DNA from: Prescottella equi
GTDB taxonomy: Bacteria; Actinomycetota; Actinomycetes; Mycobacteriales; Mycobacteriaceae
Assembly (NCBI RefSeq): GCF_020171745.1
Contig: NZ_JAIVAH010000009.1
Span: forward strand, 124,001-188,000
Direction: 5' to 3'
Length of the DNA: 64,000 nt
In this document: positions 15,150 through 22,980 of the stretch, piece by piece
How positions within the stretch are numbered: the first letter of the stretch is position 1
Layout of the letters: each line of letters begins with the position of its first letter
The notes under the pieces: model-generated
Told to the model about the DNA's origin: nothing
Databases searched by the model: none
What the model saw: only the letters and a program-made list of their open reading frames with translations
Position numbers and translations under genes: made by a program

Positions 15150-15803
15150 ATGAGCGCGCTCGACGAACCGGTCCTCCTCGACACCGACGACGTGTACGGA
15201 TACCTGCACCGTCCGGCCGGCGACGCGGTCGGCAAACTCGTTCTCGCGCACGGCGCTGGCGGCGACCTCGACGCAAAACTGTTGCAGGCCATGGCCACCG
15301 GATTCGCCGAACGCGGCTTCCTGGTACTGCGCTACAACCTGCCGTTCCGGCGGCGGCGCGCGGCGGGCCCGCCGAACCAGGCCCGCGCCGGCGAGGACCG
15401 CGACGGCATCGTCGCCGCGGCCGACGCGATCCGCGGCCTCGCCGACGGCCCGCTGATCCTGTCCGGGCACTCGTACGGCGGACGCCAGTCCACGATGCTC
15501 GCCGCCGAGCGCCCCGACCTCGCGGACGGTCTCGTGCTGCTGTCGTACCCGCTGCACTCGCCGGGCAAACCGGAGAAGCAGCGCACCGAACACCTTCCGG
15601 ACCTTCGCTATCCGTCGCTGTTCGTGCACGGCGACCGGGACCCGTTCGGCACCCCCGACGAGATGCAGGCGGCCCTCGAACTGATCCCGGCCCCGCACCC
15701 GCTGCTGCTCATCGAGGGCGGCCGGCACGGACTCGACCCCGACCGGGCCGACGTCGTCGCGCGGACCGTCGCCGCGGCCGTGGAGCTGTTCGACATCGGG
15801 TGA
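15150..15803 (+). CDS. small alpha/beta hydrolase (KAT/dienelactone-hydrolase-like)
   Basis: A 217-residue alpha/beta hydrolase with 'LAHGAGGDLDAKLL' (oxyanion), nucleophile elbow 'SGHSYGG', Asp in 'VHGDRDPFGTPDE' and His in 'GGRHGLD', so a complete Ser-Asp-His triad is visible. It resembles the KANL3/Tex30-like hydrolase group. The start is ATG 15150; a TAACCT hexamer about 8 bases upstream may be the -10 of a leaderless transcript. Only 24 bases separate it from the divergent SDR-DUF2867 gene. Confidence 0.8.
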   Translation: MSALDEPVLLDTDDVYGYLHRPAGDAVGKLVLAHGAGGDLDAKLLQAMATGFAERGFLVLRYNLPFRRRRAAGPPNQARAGEDRDGIVAAADAIRGLADGPLILSGHSYGGRQSTMLAAERPDLADGLVLLSYPLHSPGKPEKQRTEHLPDLRYPSLFVHGDRDPFGTPDEMQAALELIPAPHPLLLIEGGRHGLDPDRADVVARTVAAAVELFDIG

Positions 15804-15824
15804 TCGGCGTCGTCGGGACAACGG

Positions 15825-16658
15825 TCAGGGCATCAGCGCGGAACTCCCGGCGCTGACGTCCAGCGACGTGCCGGTGACGTACCGCGCCTGCTCCGACACC
15901 AGGTAAAGCACGGCGTGCGCGATGTCCTCCGGCGCCACCCACGGCACCCGCATCGGGGTGATCGAGGCGTACCGCGACTCGACGGTCTCCCGGGTGGGGT
16001 GCTCGACGTCCGGAGCGAACAGTCCGTAGAACGCCTCGTTGTGCACCATCGGGGTGTCCACCGAACCGGGGCACACCGCGTTGACGGTGATGCCGTGGCG
16101 GGCGAGTTCCAGTGCCAGCGTCTTCACCAGGCCGATCACACCCCACTTCGCCGAGACGTAGTGCGACAGGTTGGGGATGCCGGTGTGGCCGCCCATCGAC
16201 GACGTCGCGACGATCCGTCCGTACCCCTGTTCGATCATGTGCGGCGTCACCGCCCGCAGGGTCTTGAACACACCGGTGAGGTTGGTGTCGACCACGGCAT
16301 CCCACATCTCGTCGGTGAGCTCCCACGTCTTCGCGAACGCGCAGACACCGGCATTCGCGACACAGATGTCGATCTTGCCGAGCTCGGCGATCGCAGCCGC
16401 GACAGCCGCGTCCACCGCCGCCCCGTCGCGCACGTCCACCACCGCGGTCCGGCACCGGACGCCGTGCGCCTCGACCAGGCGCCTGGTCTCGTCGAGTTCG
16501 TCGACGGTGGCCAGCGGGTACGGCACCGTCGCGACGTCGGCGCAGATGTCGATGCCGAAAATGTCCGCACCCTCGGCGGCGAGCGCCAGTGCGTGCGCGC
16601 GCCCCTGACCACGGGCGGCACCGGTGACGAACGCGACCCGGCCTTCGAGCTGTCCCAT
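15825..16658 (-). CDS. mycofactocin-coupled SDR family oxidoreductase
   Basis: A 277-residue short-chain dehydrogenase of the mycofactocin-dependent subfamily, in which NAD(H) is held tightly and electrons pass to the peptide cofactor mycofactocin. Signs are the variant dinucleotide motif 'TGAARGQGR' with 'GADIFGIDICADV', the insertion 'YPLATVDELDETRRLVEAHG', catalytic 'YVSAK' and C-terminal 'SLDVSAGSSALMP'. ATG 16658 follows a perfect GGAGGAG tract. The mycofactocin biosynthesis genes are not in the window. The substrate is probably an alcohol or carveol-like compound. Confidence 0.85.
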   Translation of the reverse strand: MGQLEGRVAFVTGAARGQGRAHALALAAEGADIFGIDICADVATVPYPLATVDELDETRRLVEAHGVRCRTAVVDVRDGAAVDAAVAAAIAELGKIDICVANAGVCAFAKTWELTDEMWDAVVDTNLTGVFKTLRAVTPHMIEQGYGRIVATSSMGGHTGIPNLSHYVSAKWGVIGLVKTLALELARHGITVNAVCPGSVDTPMVHNEAFYGLFAPDVEHPTRETVESRYASITPMRVPWVAPEDIAHAVLYLVSEQARYVTGTSLDVSAGSSALMP

Positions 16659-16843
16659 ATCTCCTCCAAGTATCAACTGCCCCAGATCATTACCGGTCCG
16701 ATGCCGGTTCGGTCCAGAGTTTCTTCCACACACCGGGCAGACAGCGACCGCTGGCCCGCACCGCCGGGACCAGCGACAAACCCCTGCCGGGACGACGTGG
16801 TCCTGGGTACGCTGAAGGCGACCAACTATCGGGAGGTCGAGGA

Positions 16844-18022
16844 ATGCTCTACAGCGATATTCCGAGTCATGCCGAGGTGAGGCGGCTCGCCGAGGTCGAG
16901 GGCGGGACCTGCATCTCCATCTACACGCCCACCGAGGACGACATCCACGATCCGGGCAAGAGTCGCATCGAGTTCGCGAATCAGGTGAAGTCCGCGCTCG
17001 AACAGATAGACGACCACAAGGAACGGGTGGCGTTCGAGCAAGCGTTCGACGACCTGATCGAGGACGAGGCGTTCTGGTGGTACCAGGCGCGGACGCTCGT
17101 CGTGCTCGCGACAGCGGACCGGCTCCGGCGGTACCGGCTCCCCAACCGACTCGGAGCGTGTTCCATCGTCAGCGACCGCTTCTACATCAAGCCGCTGCTG
17201 CGCACGGTCACCTTCCCGCAGACGGCATACGTGCTGGCACTCGCCGAGGGCTCCGTCAGATTGATCGAGGTCACGGCCGATCAACCGCCGACGAGGGTCG
17301 ACGTGCCGGGGCTGCCCAAGGACGCCGCGAGCTATGCCGGAGTGTCGTCGCTCGGCCGGACGACCGGCGGCCGTGTGCACGGTCGCGGCGGATCCTCCGC
17401 GGGCTCGGGAAGCGGGCGGGCGGCGCCGGACCGCGCGCCGGGACGCGTGCAGGGCGAGGAGGGCCGGAAGCTCCGCGTGCGCGAATACGCCCGGGCGATC
17501 GATCACGAACTGCGCAGTGTGCTGACCGGCCGCGACATTCCGCTGATCCTGGCCGCCGCCGAACCGACGTCCTCGATCTACCGCTCAGTGAACAACTATC
17601 ACAAGCTCCTCGACGAAGGCATTCAAGGCAATCCGGAGGAAATGACCGACGAACAGATCGCTCAGACCACCCGCACGATCCTCGACGGGCACTACGCCCA
17701 GCAGCTCGCGGACACCCGCAAGCAGTTCGACGAGCTGCGCTCCAAGGGTCGGGCGCAGGTGGAGATCTCCGACGTCGCGCGGTCGGCGACGTTCGGTCGG
17801 GTCGAGACCCTGTTCGTCGACATCGAGGGCATCGTGCCGGGCACGGTCGATCCGGACACCGGAACCGTCGAACTCGCCGAGCTCAACGGCAACCACGAGT
17901 ACGGCGTGGTCGACGAGATCGCCCGGCGTGCGCTGCTGACGGGCGCGAAGGTGCTCGCGGTTCGGTCCGGCGACGTCCCGGACGAGGTGCCGGCCGCGGC
18001 CATCCTGCGGTTCGCGCAGTAG
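16844..18022 (+). CDS. baeRF family protein (eRF1/Vms1-like release-factor fold)
   Basis: A 392-residue bacterial archaeo-eukaryotic release-factor-like protein. Indicators are the opening 'CISIYTPTEDDIHDPGKSRIEFANQVKSALEQI', 'RTLVVLATADRLRRYRLPNRL', the middle 'YVLALAEGSVRLIEV' strand, and a C-terminal 'GILAGAKVLAV'-like Rossmann segment. A Gly/Ser/Arg-rich linker at about 170-205 separates the halves. baeRF proteins are proposed to act on stalled or stressed ribosomes, without direct proof for this group. The start is supported by GGGAGG and GAGG upstream of ATG 16844. It converges with the Clp-N gene. Confidence 0.7.
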   Translation: MLYSDIPSHAEVRRLAEVEGGTCISIYTPTEDDIHDPGKSRIEFANQVKSALEQIDDHKERVAFEQAFDDLIEDEAFWWYQARTLVVLATADRLRRYRLPNRLGACSIVSDRFYIKPLLRTVTFPQTAYVLALAEGSVRLIEVTADQPPTRVDVPGLPKDAASYAGVSSLGRTTGGRVHGRGGSSAGSGSGRAAPDRAPGRVQGEEGRKLRVREYARAIDHELRSVLTGRDIPLILAAAEPTSSIYRSVNNYHKLLDEGIQGNPEEMTDEQIAQTTRTILDGHYAQQLADTRKQFDELRSKGRAQVEISDVARSATFGRVETLFVDIEGIVPGTVDPDTGTVELAELNGNHEYGVVDEIARRALLTGAKVLAVRSGDVPDEVPAAAILRFAQ

Positions 18023-18033
18023 CGCCCCGGAGG

Positions 18034-18774
18034 CTACTTCTCCTGCTGGGCGGCGAGGATCGTGGCCAGCACCGCTTCGACGTACCCGTCGACGGCCTCC
18101 TTCTCGACGCCCAGTTCGGCGAGAACGCCCGCCCGGTCCTCGAGTTCGAGCAGCGCGAGGAGGATGTGCTCGGTACCGATGTAGTTGTGCCCCAGCCGCA
18201 GTGCCTCCCGGAACGTGAGTTCGAGGGCCTTGCGGGCGCCGGCGTCGAACGGGATGAGGTCGGGTAGCTCGTCCACGCGAGGGGGCAGCACGGCGGCGGC
18301 CGCCGTGCGAATCGAATCCGGCTCGATTCCCTGCGCCGCAAGCGCCTTGACGGCGAGCGACTCGGGTTCCGAGAGGAGTCCCAGCACGATGTGCTCGGGG
18401 GTGATCTGGTCGTTGCCCGCCGCCCGCGCCTCGTTCTGCGCCGCCATCACCACGTTGCGGGCGCGCGGGGTGAAGCGGCTGAAACCCTGGCTCGCATCCA
18501 GATCGGACGGCTCCTCGGGACCCTTCGGCACGAAACGCTTCTGGGCGGCCTGCTTGGTGACACCCATGCTGCGCCCGATGTCGGTCCAGGAGGCGCCCGA
18601 GCGCCTGGCCTGATCCACGAAGTGGCCGATGAGGTGATCGGCCACCTCGTCGAGGTGTTCCGCGGCGAGGACCGCGTCGGTCAACTGTTCGAGGGCATCG
18701 GTGTGCACCTTCTTGATTGCTTCGATGAGATCGTCGAGCCGCACGGGGTTCGACATGCGCGTCGGATCGGTCAT
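18034..18774 (-). CDS. Clp N-terminal-domain protein with N-terminal HTH
   Basis: A 246-residue protein with two parts. Residues 1-81 hold a helix-turn-helix ('SGASWTDIGRSMGVTKQAAQKRF', about 59-81). Residues 98-240 hold two Clp N-domain repeats: 'FTPRARNVVMAAQNEARAAGNDQITPEHIVLGLL' and 'FDAGARKALELTFREALRLGHNYIGTEHILLALL'. There is no AAA+ ATPase. In ClpC/ClpA the N-domain binds substrates and adaptors, so this could be a DNA-binding protein sensing damaged protein or a Clp adaptor (inference). A palindrome built from four half-sites overlaps its own promoter, strongly suggesting autoregulation. The start is ATG 18774, apparently leaderless. Confidence 0.75.
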   Translation of the reverse strand: MTDPTRMSNPVRLDDLIEAIKKVHTDALEQLTDAVLAAEHLDEVADHLIGHFVDQARRSGASWTDIGRSMGVTKQAAQKRFVPKGPEEPSDLDASQGFSRFTPRARNVVMAAQNEARAAGNDQITPEHIVLGLLSEPESLAVKALAAQGIEPDSIRTAAAAVLPPRVDELPDLIPFDAGARKALELTFREALRLGHNYIGTEHILLALLELEDRAGVLAELGVEKEAVDGYVEAVLATILAAQQEK

Positions 18775-18775
18775 G

Positions 18776-18822
18776 CGACAACCGTAGGTTGACGATCGCG
18801 TGGCGTCAACCCCGGGTTGTCG
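18776..18822. promoter_or_regulatory. nested palindromic operator over the clpN-like promoter
   Basis: Four copies of the half-site GGTTG(A/T)CG arranged with perfect dyad symmetry about 18799: CGACAACC 18776-18783, GGTTGACG 18787-18794, CGTCAACC 18804-18811, GGTTGTCG 18815-18822. On the minus strand it contains TTGACG (-35, 18804-18809), 17 bases, and TACGGT (-10, 18781-18786), with the ATG six bases later. The operator therefore covers both promoter elements and transcription is probably leaderless. Confidence 0.7.
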
Positions 18823-18908
18823 ATTTCGTTGCTACTCGTGTGCTACCCGAGCCGGCCGCTCGGCACCTATCGTGAGGAGACCGATCGTCGTCGACGAAGG
18901 AGTCCGCA

Positions 18909-19763
18909 ATGCCCGACTACGGCAACGACATCCGGTTCGGCTACTTCCTCGTTCCCGATGCGGACGCGGCGCAGGGTCTCCTCGACACCGCGGCGGTGCT
19001 CGACCGCGTCGGGTTCGACCTCGTCGGCATCCAGGATCATCCATACCAGCGTCGCTTCCTGGACGCGTGGACACTGTTGTCCGCCATCGCGGCCCGCACC
19101 GAGAACCTCACGGTGTTCCCTGACGTCGCGAGTCTGCCGCTGCGTCCACCCGCCGTACTGGCGAAGGCCGCGGCCAGCCTCGACCTGCTCACCGGGGGCC
19201 GCGTCGAGCTGGGTCTGGGCGCGGGCGCGTTCTGGGACGCGATCGCCGCGATGGGCGGTCCCCGGCGCACACCGGGCGAATCCGTGCAGGCGCTGCGGGA
19301 GGCGGTGTCGGTGCTGAAGCTGATGTGGAGCGGTGAACGCGCCATCCGGTTCGACGGCGACTTCTACTCGGTCGATGGGGTGCATCCCGGCCCGGTGCCC
19401 GCCCACCCGATCGGCGTCTGGATCGGCGGCTACAAACCGCGGATGCTGCGTCTGATCGGAGAGATCGGCGACGGCTGGCTGCCGTCCCTCGGCTACATCG
19501 ACGACGCCGGGATCGCTTCGGCCAGTGCGGCGATCGACGACGCGGCCACCGCCGCCGGGCGCGACCCCGCACGGATCCGCCGAATCCTCAACGTGGGCGA
19601 CGAGATCCCGCGCGACGATCTGCCGCGGCGGCTGACCGCGCTCGCGCTCGACCACGGCATCGACACGTTCGTCCTCGGCGGCGCCGCGAGCGACGAACAG
19701 CTGACCTATCTCGCGCAGGAGGTGTTCCCGCAGGTGCGGGACGGCGTCGCGGCCGGACGGTGA
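18909..19763 (+). CDS. LLM class F420-dependent oxidoreductase
   Basis: A 284-residue luciferase-like monooxygenase/F420-type oxidoreductase (TIM barrel). Signatures are 'RFGYFLVPDADAAQGLLDTAAVLDRVGFDLVGIQDHPYQRRFLDAWTLLSAIAARTENL', 'DLLTGGRVELGLGAGAFWDAIAAMGG' and 'IGVWIGGYKPRMLRLIGEIGDGWLPSL'. Homologues transfer hydride between F420 or FMN and varied substrates; the exact reaction is unknown. A TATCGT hexamer at 18868-18873 is a likely -10, and GAAGGAGT precedes ATG 18909. A strong terminator follows the stop. Confidence 0.85.
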   Translation: MPDYGNDIRFGYFLVPDADAAQGLLDTAAVLDRVGFDLVGIQDHPYQRRFLDAWTLLSAIAARTENLTVFPDVASLPLRPPAVLAKAAASLDLLTGGRVELGLGAGAFWDAIAAMGGPRRTPGESVQALREAVSVLKLMWSGERAIRFDGDFYSVDGVHPGPVPAHPIGVWIGGYKPRMLRLIGEIGDGWLPSLGYIDDAGIASASAAIDDAATAAGRDPARIRRILNVGDEIPRDDLPRRLTALALDHGIDTFVLGGAASDEQLTYLAQEVFPQVRDGVAAGR

Positions 19764-19765
19764 AG

Positions 19766-19791
19766 ACGCGGGCCCGGCGGAGGGCCCGCGT
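19766..19791. terminator. bidirectional terminator hairpin
   Basis: Perfect 10-base stem ACGCGGGCCC (19766-19775) and GGGCCCGCGT (19782-19791), loop GGCGGA. It separates the LLM gene from the end of the leftward mau-type operon. Confidence 0.8.
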
Positions 19792-19800
19792 CTCCGACTG

Positions 19801-20652
19801 TCAGATCAGCGCGACCGCGGCGAAGGCCGCGAGGGCGACCAGGCCCGCACCCGTGACCACCTGGACCCGGCGGTCGACGACGCACATCGCCGATAGGAAG
19901 CCCGGCATGGATCCGCCGCGGCGGGTGTGCACGATCGCGAGCAGGCTCGGCATGCAGCGGCCGAGGCTGACCAGCGTGAAGAGCGCGGCACCCAGGGCCG
20001 GCGATCCGGCGGCGATCACCCCGAGCGCCAGCAGGTAGTAGGCGCTGGACCGGATGAAGATCACGAATCCGGGCCCGATCATGGCACCGAACAGCAGCGA
20101 CACCTTCCACGGCGCCATCGACCGGCGCAGGTGCCGCGGCAGCTGACGCCGGCGCATCGGGGCGGGCAGCGTGACCAGGCCCATCTCGTGCAGGCCGTAC
20201 GCGAACGCCAGCACCGCCCAGACCCCGACGGCCCAGGCGATCGGAATCGCGCCCGCCGCGACCGCACCCAGCGCGCCGAGCAGTGCGCCGGTGGGCGCAC
20301 CCGTCGCGATCGAACCGAGCGCATGCCAGCCCAGTCGGCGCACCGGCGTCGACGAGCCCTTGCGACCCGGCTGCTTCGGCGCGGCGACCACGCCGGCCAC
20401 CGACATGCCGCACGTCGACCAGTTGGCGGCGAGCGCGGTGAGCGCGCCCGCCCCGACCACCGACGCGATCAGTGCCGAGCCGGCCGCGGGCGCGACCAGC
20501 GCACCGACGCCGGCGCCGAGCACAGCGCCGCCACCGACCAGTGCGGCGCGGGCCGGCATCGACACCGCCCGCTGCAGCGTCGGCCGGATCTCCGGGACGT
20601 CGGTCGCGATCGGGGCGTGCGCGAGCGACTCGCGCGTGAGTGTTTCTGTCAT
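19801..20652 (-). CDS. multi-pass membrane protein, MauF-like
   Basis: A 283-residue integral membrane protein with about six hydrophobic segments (for example 'AALVGGGAVLGAGVGALV', 'ALIASVVGAGALTALA', 'GALLGALGAVAAGAIPIAWAVGVWAVLAF', 'SLLFGAMIGPGFVIFI'). Length, the 'STCGMSVAGV' segment, 'APWKVSLLFGAMIGPGFVIFIRSSAYYLL' and 'LGRCMPSLLAIV' suit MauF, the CcdA/DsbD-like protein needed to make active methylamine dehydrogenase. Gene context supports this; I could not align it. It is the last gene of an eight-gene leftward operon, 38 bases after a cupredoxin gene. Conserved Cys residues in membrane-facing loops fit a redox transfer role. Confidence 0.6.
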   Translation of the reverse strand: MTETLTRESLAHAPIATDVPEIRPTLQRAVSMPARAALVGGGAVLGAGVGALVAPAAGSALIASVVGAGALTALAANWSTCGMSVAGVVAAPKQPGRKGSSTPVRRLGWHALGSIATGAPTGALLGALGAVAAGAIPIAWAVGVWAVLAFAYGLHEMGLVTLPAPMRRRQLPRHLRRSMAPWKVSLLFGAMIGPGFVIFIRSSAYYLLALGVIAAGSPALGAALFTLVSLGRCMPSLLAIVHTRRGGSMPGFLSAMCVVDRRVQVVTGAGLVALAAFAAVALI

Positions 20653-20690
20653 CGAAATCCCTCTTCCATGTGAGCGAATTGGTTTGTCCG

Positions 20691-21017
20691 TCAACCGGTC
20701 ACGGTGACGGTTCCGGTCATGTACCGATGGACCGAACAGTGGTACTCGTAGATGCCCGGGGCGTCGAAGGTGTGTTCGTAGCTCCCTTCGCTCGTGATGC
20801 CGCTGTCGAACACGCCGTCGGAGCCGACGTGGTGGAGCAGCCCGCCGTCCTCGAACCGCCACTGCACCGTGCCCCCGACCGGCACGGTGACGTCCATCGG
20901 CCCGAAGTGGACGTTGCGGACCACCACGACGGCATCTGGGCCGGCGGCCTGTGCGTCCGCGCACCCCGCCGCCAGCGACAGCAGCACGGCGGGCGCTGCG
21001 AGCCAGCGCCGGTTCAT
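20691..21017 (-). CDS. cupredoxin lipoprotein (second blue-copper protein)
   Basis: A 108-residue lipidated blue-copper protein. The lipobox 'LAAGC' gives Cys19 as the anchor. Type 1 copper ligands are visible: His in 'GGLLHHVG' (62 or 63) and the C-terminal loop C94-x2-H97-x2-M100 in 'YEYHCSVHRYMTG'. The loop spacing is that of amicyanin and pseudoazurin-like proteins. It overlaps the amicyanin-like gene by four bases (ATGA), so the two are translationally coupled and likely act in series, carrying electrons from the amine dehydrogenase toward the multicopper oxidase or the respiratory chain. Confidence 0.8.
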   Translation of the reverse strand: MNRRWLAAPAVLLSLAAGCADAQAAGPDAVVVVRNVHFGPMDVTVPVGGTVQWRFEDGGLLHHVGSDGVFDSGITSEGSYEHTFDAPGIYEYHCSVHRYMTGTVTVTG

Positions 21018-21370
21018 TCCGTCACGACGACCGTGCCGACCATCATCGGGTGCGGCGTGCAGTGGTAGTCGAAGGTGCCCGCGTCGTCGAAGGTGTACTC
21101 GTAGGTACCGGTGGTGAGCAGTTCGCTCTTCAGTTCACCCGCGAGCGGACCCTCGCCGGCGACGTCGTGCGGCAGGCCGGAGTCGTCGAACTTCCACTGC
21201 ACGGTCTGACCCTTCTCGATGGTGACCTGGGCCGGCGTGTAGGACATGTTCTTGACCTCGATCACCGCGGCCGGCGCACCGCCGCCCGCATCGGCCTCCC
21301 CGCTGCTGCACCCGGTGACCAGCGCGGCCGTCGTGATCAGGCCCGCGGTGAGTGCGACGAGTTTCTTCAT
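21014..21370 (-). CDS. mauC: amicyanin-like lipoprotein
   Basis: A 118-residue blue-copper protein with lipobox 'LVTGC' (Cys21). The copper loop 'DYHCTPHPMM' nearly repeats the characteristic C-T-P-H-P-x-M end of amicyanin (ligands C104, H107, M110), with H68 in 'SGLPHDV' as the fourth ligand. Amicyanin is the direct electron acceptor of TTQ-dependent methylamine dehydrogenase. It lies downstream of mauB and the multicopper oxidase gene, 11 bases after the latter. Unlike proteobacterial amicyanin, which is soluble in the periplasm, this one appears membrane-anchored, as expected in a Gram-positive envelope. Confidence 0.8.
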   Translation of the reverse strand: MKKLVALTAGLITTAALVTGCSSGEADAGGGAPAAVIEVKNMSYTPAQVTIEKGQTVQWKFDDSGLPHDVAGEGPLAGELKSELLTTGTYEYTFDDAGTFDYHCTPHPMMVGTVVVTE

Positions 21371-21381
21371 GATCGGTCCTC

Positions 21382-22980
21382 TCACCGGATGTACCGCAGG
21401 TTCGCGGTCATTCCGGCCTCGAAGTGGTAGGCGTTGTGGCAGTGGAACATCCACTCGCCCGGATTGTCGGCGTCGAACTCGATCGCCAGTTCGGTGCCGG
21501 GCAGCACGTTGACGGTGTCCCGGCGCAGCCCCCCGTACGCAGGGACGGCGAACGTGTGCCCGTGGGTGTGCATCGGATGCCACATCGACGACGAGTTCAC
21601 CATCGTGATGCGCACCCGCTCGCCCTGCTTCATGACGAGCTTGCCCGCGTCGGCACCCGCCATGCCCCACACGTACCGGTCGCCGGCCTGGATGAGCTCG
21701 ACGCGGTAGTCCCGATCCGGGCTGCGCTCCTCGAGCCGCACCGCATCCACCGGACGAAGCTCGCTCTCCGGCACCAGTCTCCCGGAAAGTTCCGGAACAG
21801 CCCCGCCCACATCGGGATTCAACAGCGGGACGGCGTCGGGCGTGCGCAGCACCGTAGACGCGTAGCCGTCCCGGCCCTCGACCTTCGCGACCACCGGCCA
21901 CGCGCCCGAACGGACCGTCACCAGCACGTCGACGCGCTGCGCCATGCCGACGATCACAGTGTCCGCGGTGGCCGGCTGGACGTCGAATCCGTCCACGGCC
22001 ACGATCGTCAGTTCGTGGCCCGCGACCGCGAACCGGTACGGAGTCTCCGCTGCGGCGTTGATGATCCGCAGCCGGAGCCGCTGCCCGGCCGGCGACTCGA
22101 TCACGGCCGGGTCGTTCGGTGGGCGCCCGTTGATCAGGTGCATCGGGTAGGCGATGTGCTGGGTCATACCGCCCAGCACGGCCGAGTCCCCGTGGCCCTG
22201 CGCCACCAACTGCTGCGCCACGCCCATCTCACCGTCGGAGTGGGCCATGGGTGCGGCCGCGGCCCCGCCGTGACCGCCGTGCCCGCCGGCGATCGCCGGG
22301 TTGAGTGCCATCAGCACCGCGTCCGGCGTGGTTCCCAGGCCGTCGATCCAATCGTCCAGCACCAGAACCGCATCCGCGTCGGCGCCGGTGCGGTCGTCCG
22401 GGTCCTCGACGATCATCGCGCCGAACAGTCCCCGGTCGGCCTGCAGGCCACTGTGCGAGTGATACCAGTACGTGCCCGGATCGGGCGCGACGAAGTCGTA
22501 CTCGAACGTGCCCCCGTTCGCCCCGATCGCCGGCTGGGTCACCGGGGCCGCACCGTCCATGTCGTTGCGGATCCGGATGCCGTGCCAGTGCAGCGTGGTG
22601 TCCGCGGGCAGCCCGTTGTCGACCGACACCCGCACCCGGTCGCCCTTGCCGAGCCGCAGCTCGGGGGCCACCGCGTTGCCGCCGTACGTCCAGGTGTCCA
22701 CCACGCGGCCACCGAGGTCGACCGCGCCGACGGCGGCCGCGAGCGCAAACGACGCCGTCGCCCCGCTCGCGGCGCGGGCCGCCTCCGCCTGCGCGACCTC
22801 CGGATCGGTGGGCAGGATGTAGTCGAGGTTGCCCGACGACGCCTGCGCGCCCGACGTCCCGGAACTGCAACCCGCGGAGGCCAATCCGAGTGCCCCGAGC
22901 CCGACCGCGCCGACGCCGAGCGAACCCAGCCGCAGGAATCGACGGCGGTCGAGCACCGGGCCGCGGTCGGGCCGAATCAT
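21382..22980 (-). CDS. Tat-exported multicopper oxidase
   Basis: A 532-residue three-domain multicopper oxidase. The N-terminus has a twin-arginine motif ('DRRRFLRLGSLG') and a lipobox-like 'ASAGC', so it is exported folded and may be lipidated. All copper sites are present: 'TTLHWHG', 'YWYHSHS', 'MWHPMHTHGH' and 'MFHCHNAYHFEAGM' (type 1 Cys-His-Met and the trinuclear cluster). A His-rich insert 'GGHGGHGGAAAAPMAHSDGEM' sits mid-protein. It is coupled to mauB by a four-base overlap and precedes the cupredoxin genes. Inference: terminal oxidase for electrons from amine oxidation, or an agent in TTQ maturation; a purely copper-detoxifying role is less likely here. Confidence 0.85.
   Translation of the reverse strand: MIRPDRGPVLDRRRFLRLGSLGVGAVGLGALGLASAGCSSGTSGAQASSGNLDYILPTDPEVAQAEAARAASGATASFALAAAVGAVDLGGRVVDTWTYGGNAVAPELRLGKGDRVRVSVDNGLPADTTLHWHGIRIRNDMDGAAPVTQPAIGANGGTFEYDFVAPDPGTYWYHSHSGLQADRGLFGAMIVEDPDDRTGADADAVLVLDDWIDGLGTTPDAVLMALNPAIAGGHGGHGGAAAAPMAHSDGEMGVAQQLVAQGHGDSAVLGGMTQHIAYPMHLINGRPPNDPAVIESPAGQRLRLRIINAAAETPYRFAVAGHELTIVAVDGFDVQPATADTVIVGMAQRVDVLVTVRSGAWPVVAKVEGRDGYASTVLRTPDAVPLLNPDVGGAVPELSGRLVPESELRPVDAVRLEERSPDRDYRVELIQAGDRYVWGMAGADAGKLVMKQGERVRITMVNSSSMWHPMHTHGHTFAVPAYGGLRRDTVNVLPGTELAIEFDADNPGEWMFHCHNAYHFEAGMTANLRYIR

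Noticed and set aside
13614-15821. A 735-residue minus-strand frame containing the SDR-DUF2867 protein
   Set aside because: The N-terminal 232 residues are antisense to the hydrolase at 15150-15803 and show no domain; the conserved protein starts at 15125.
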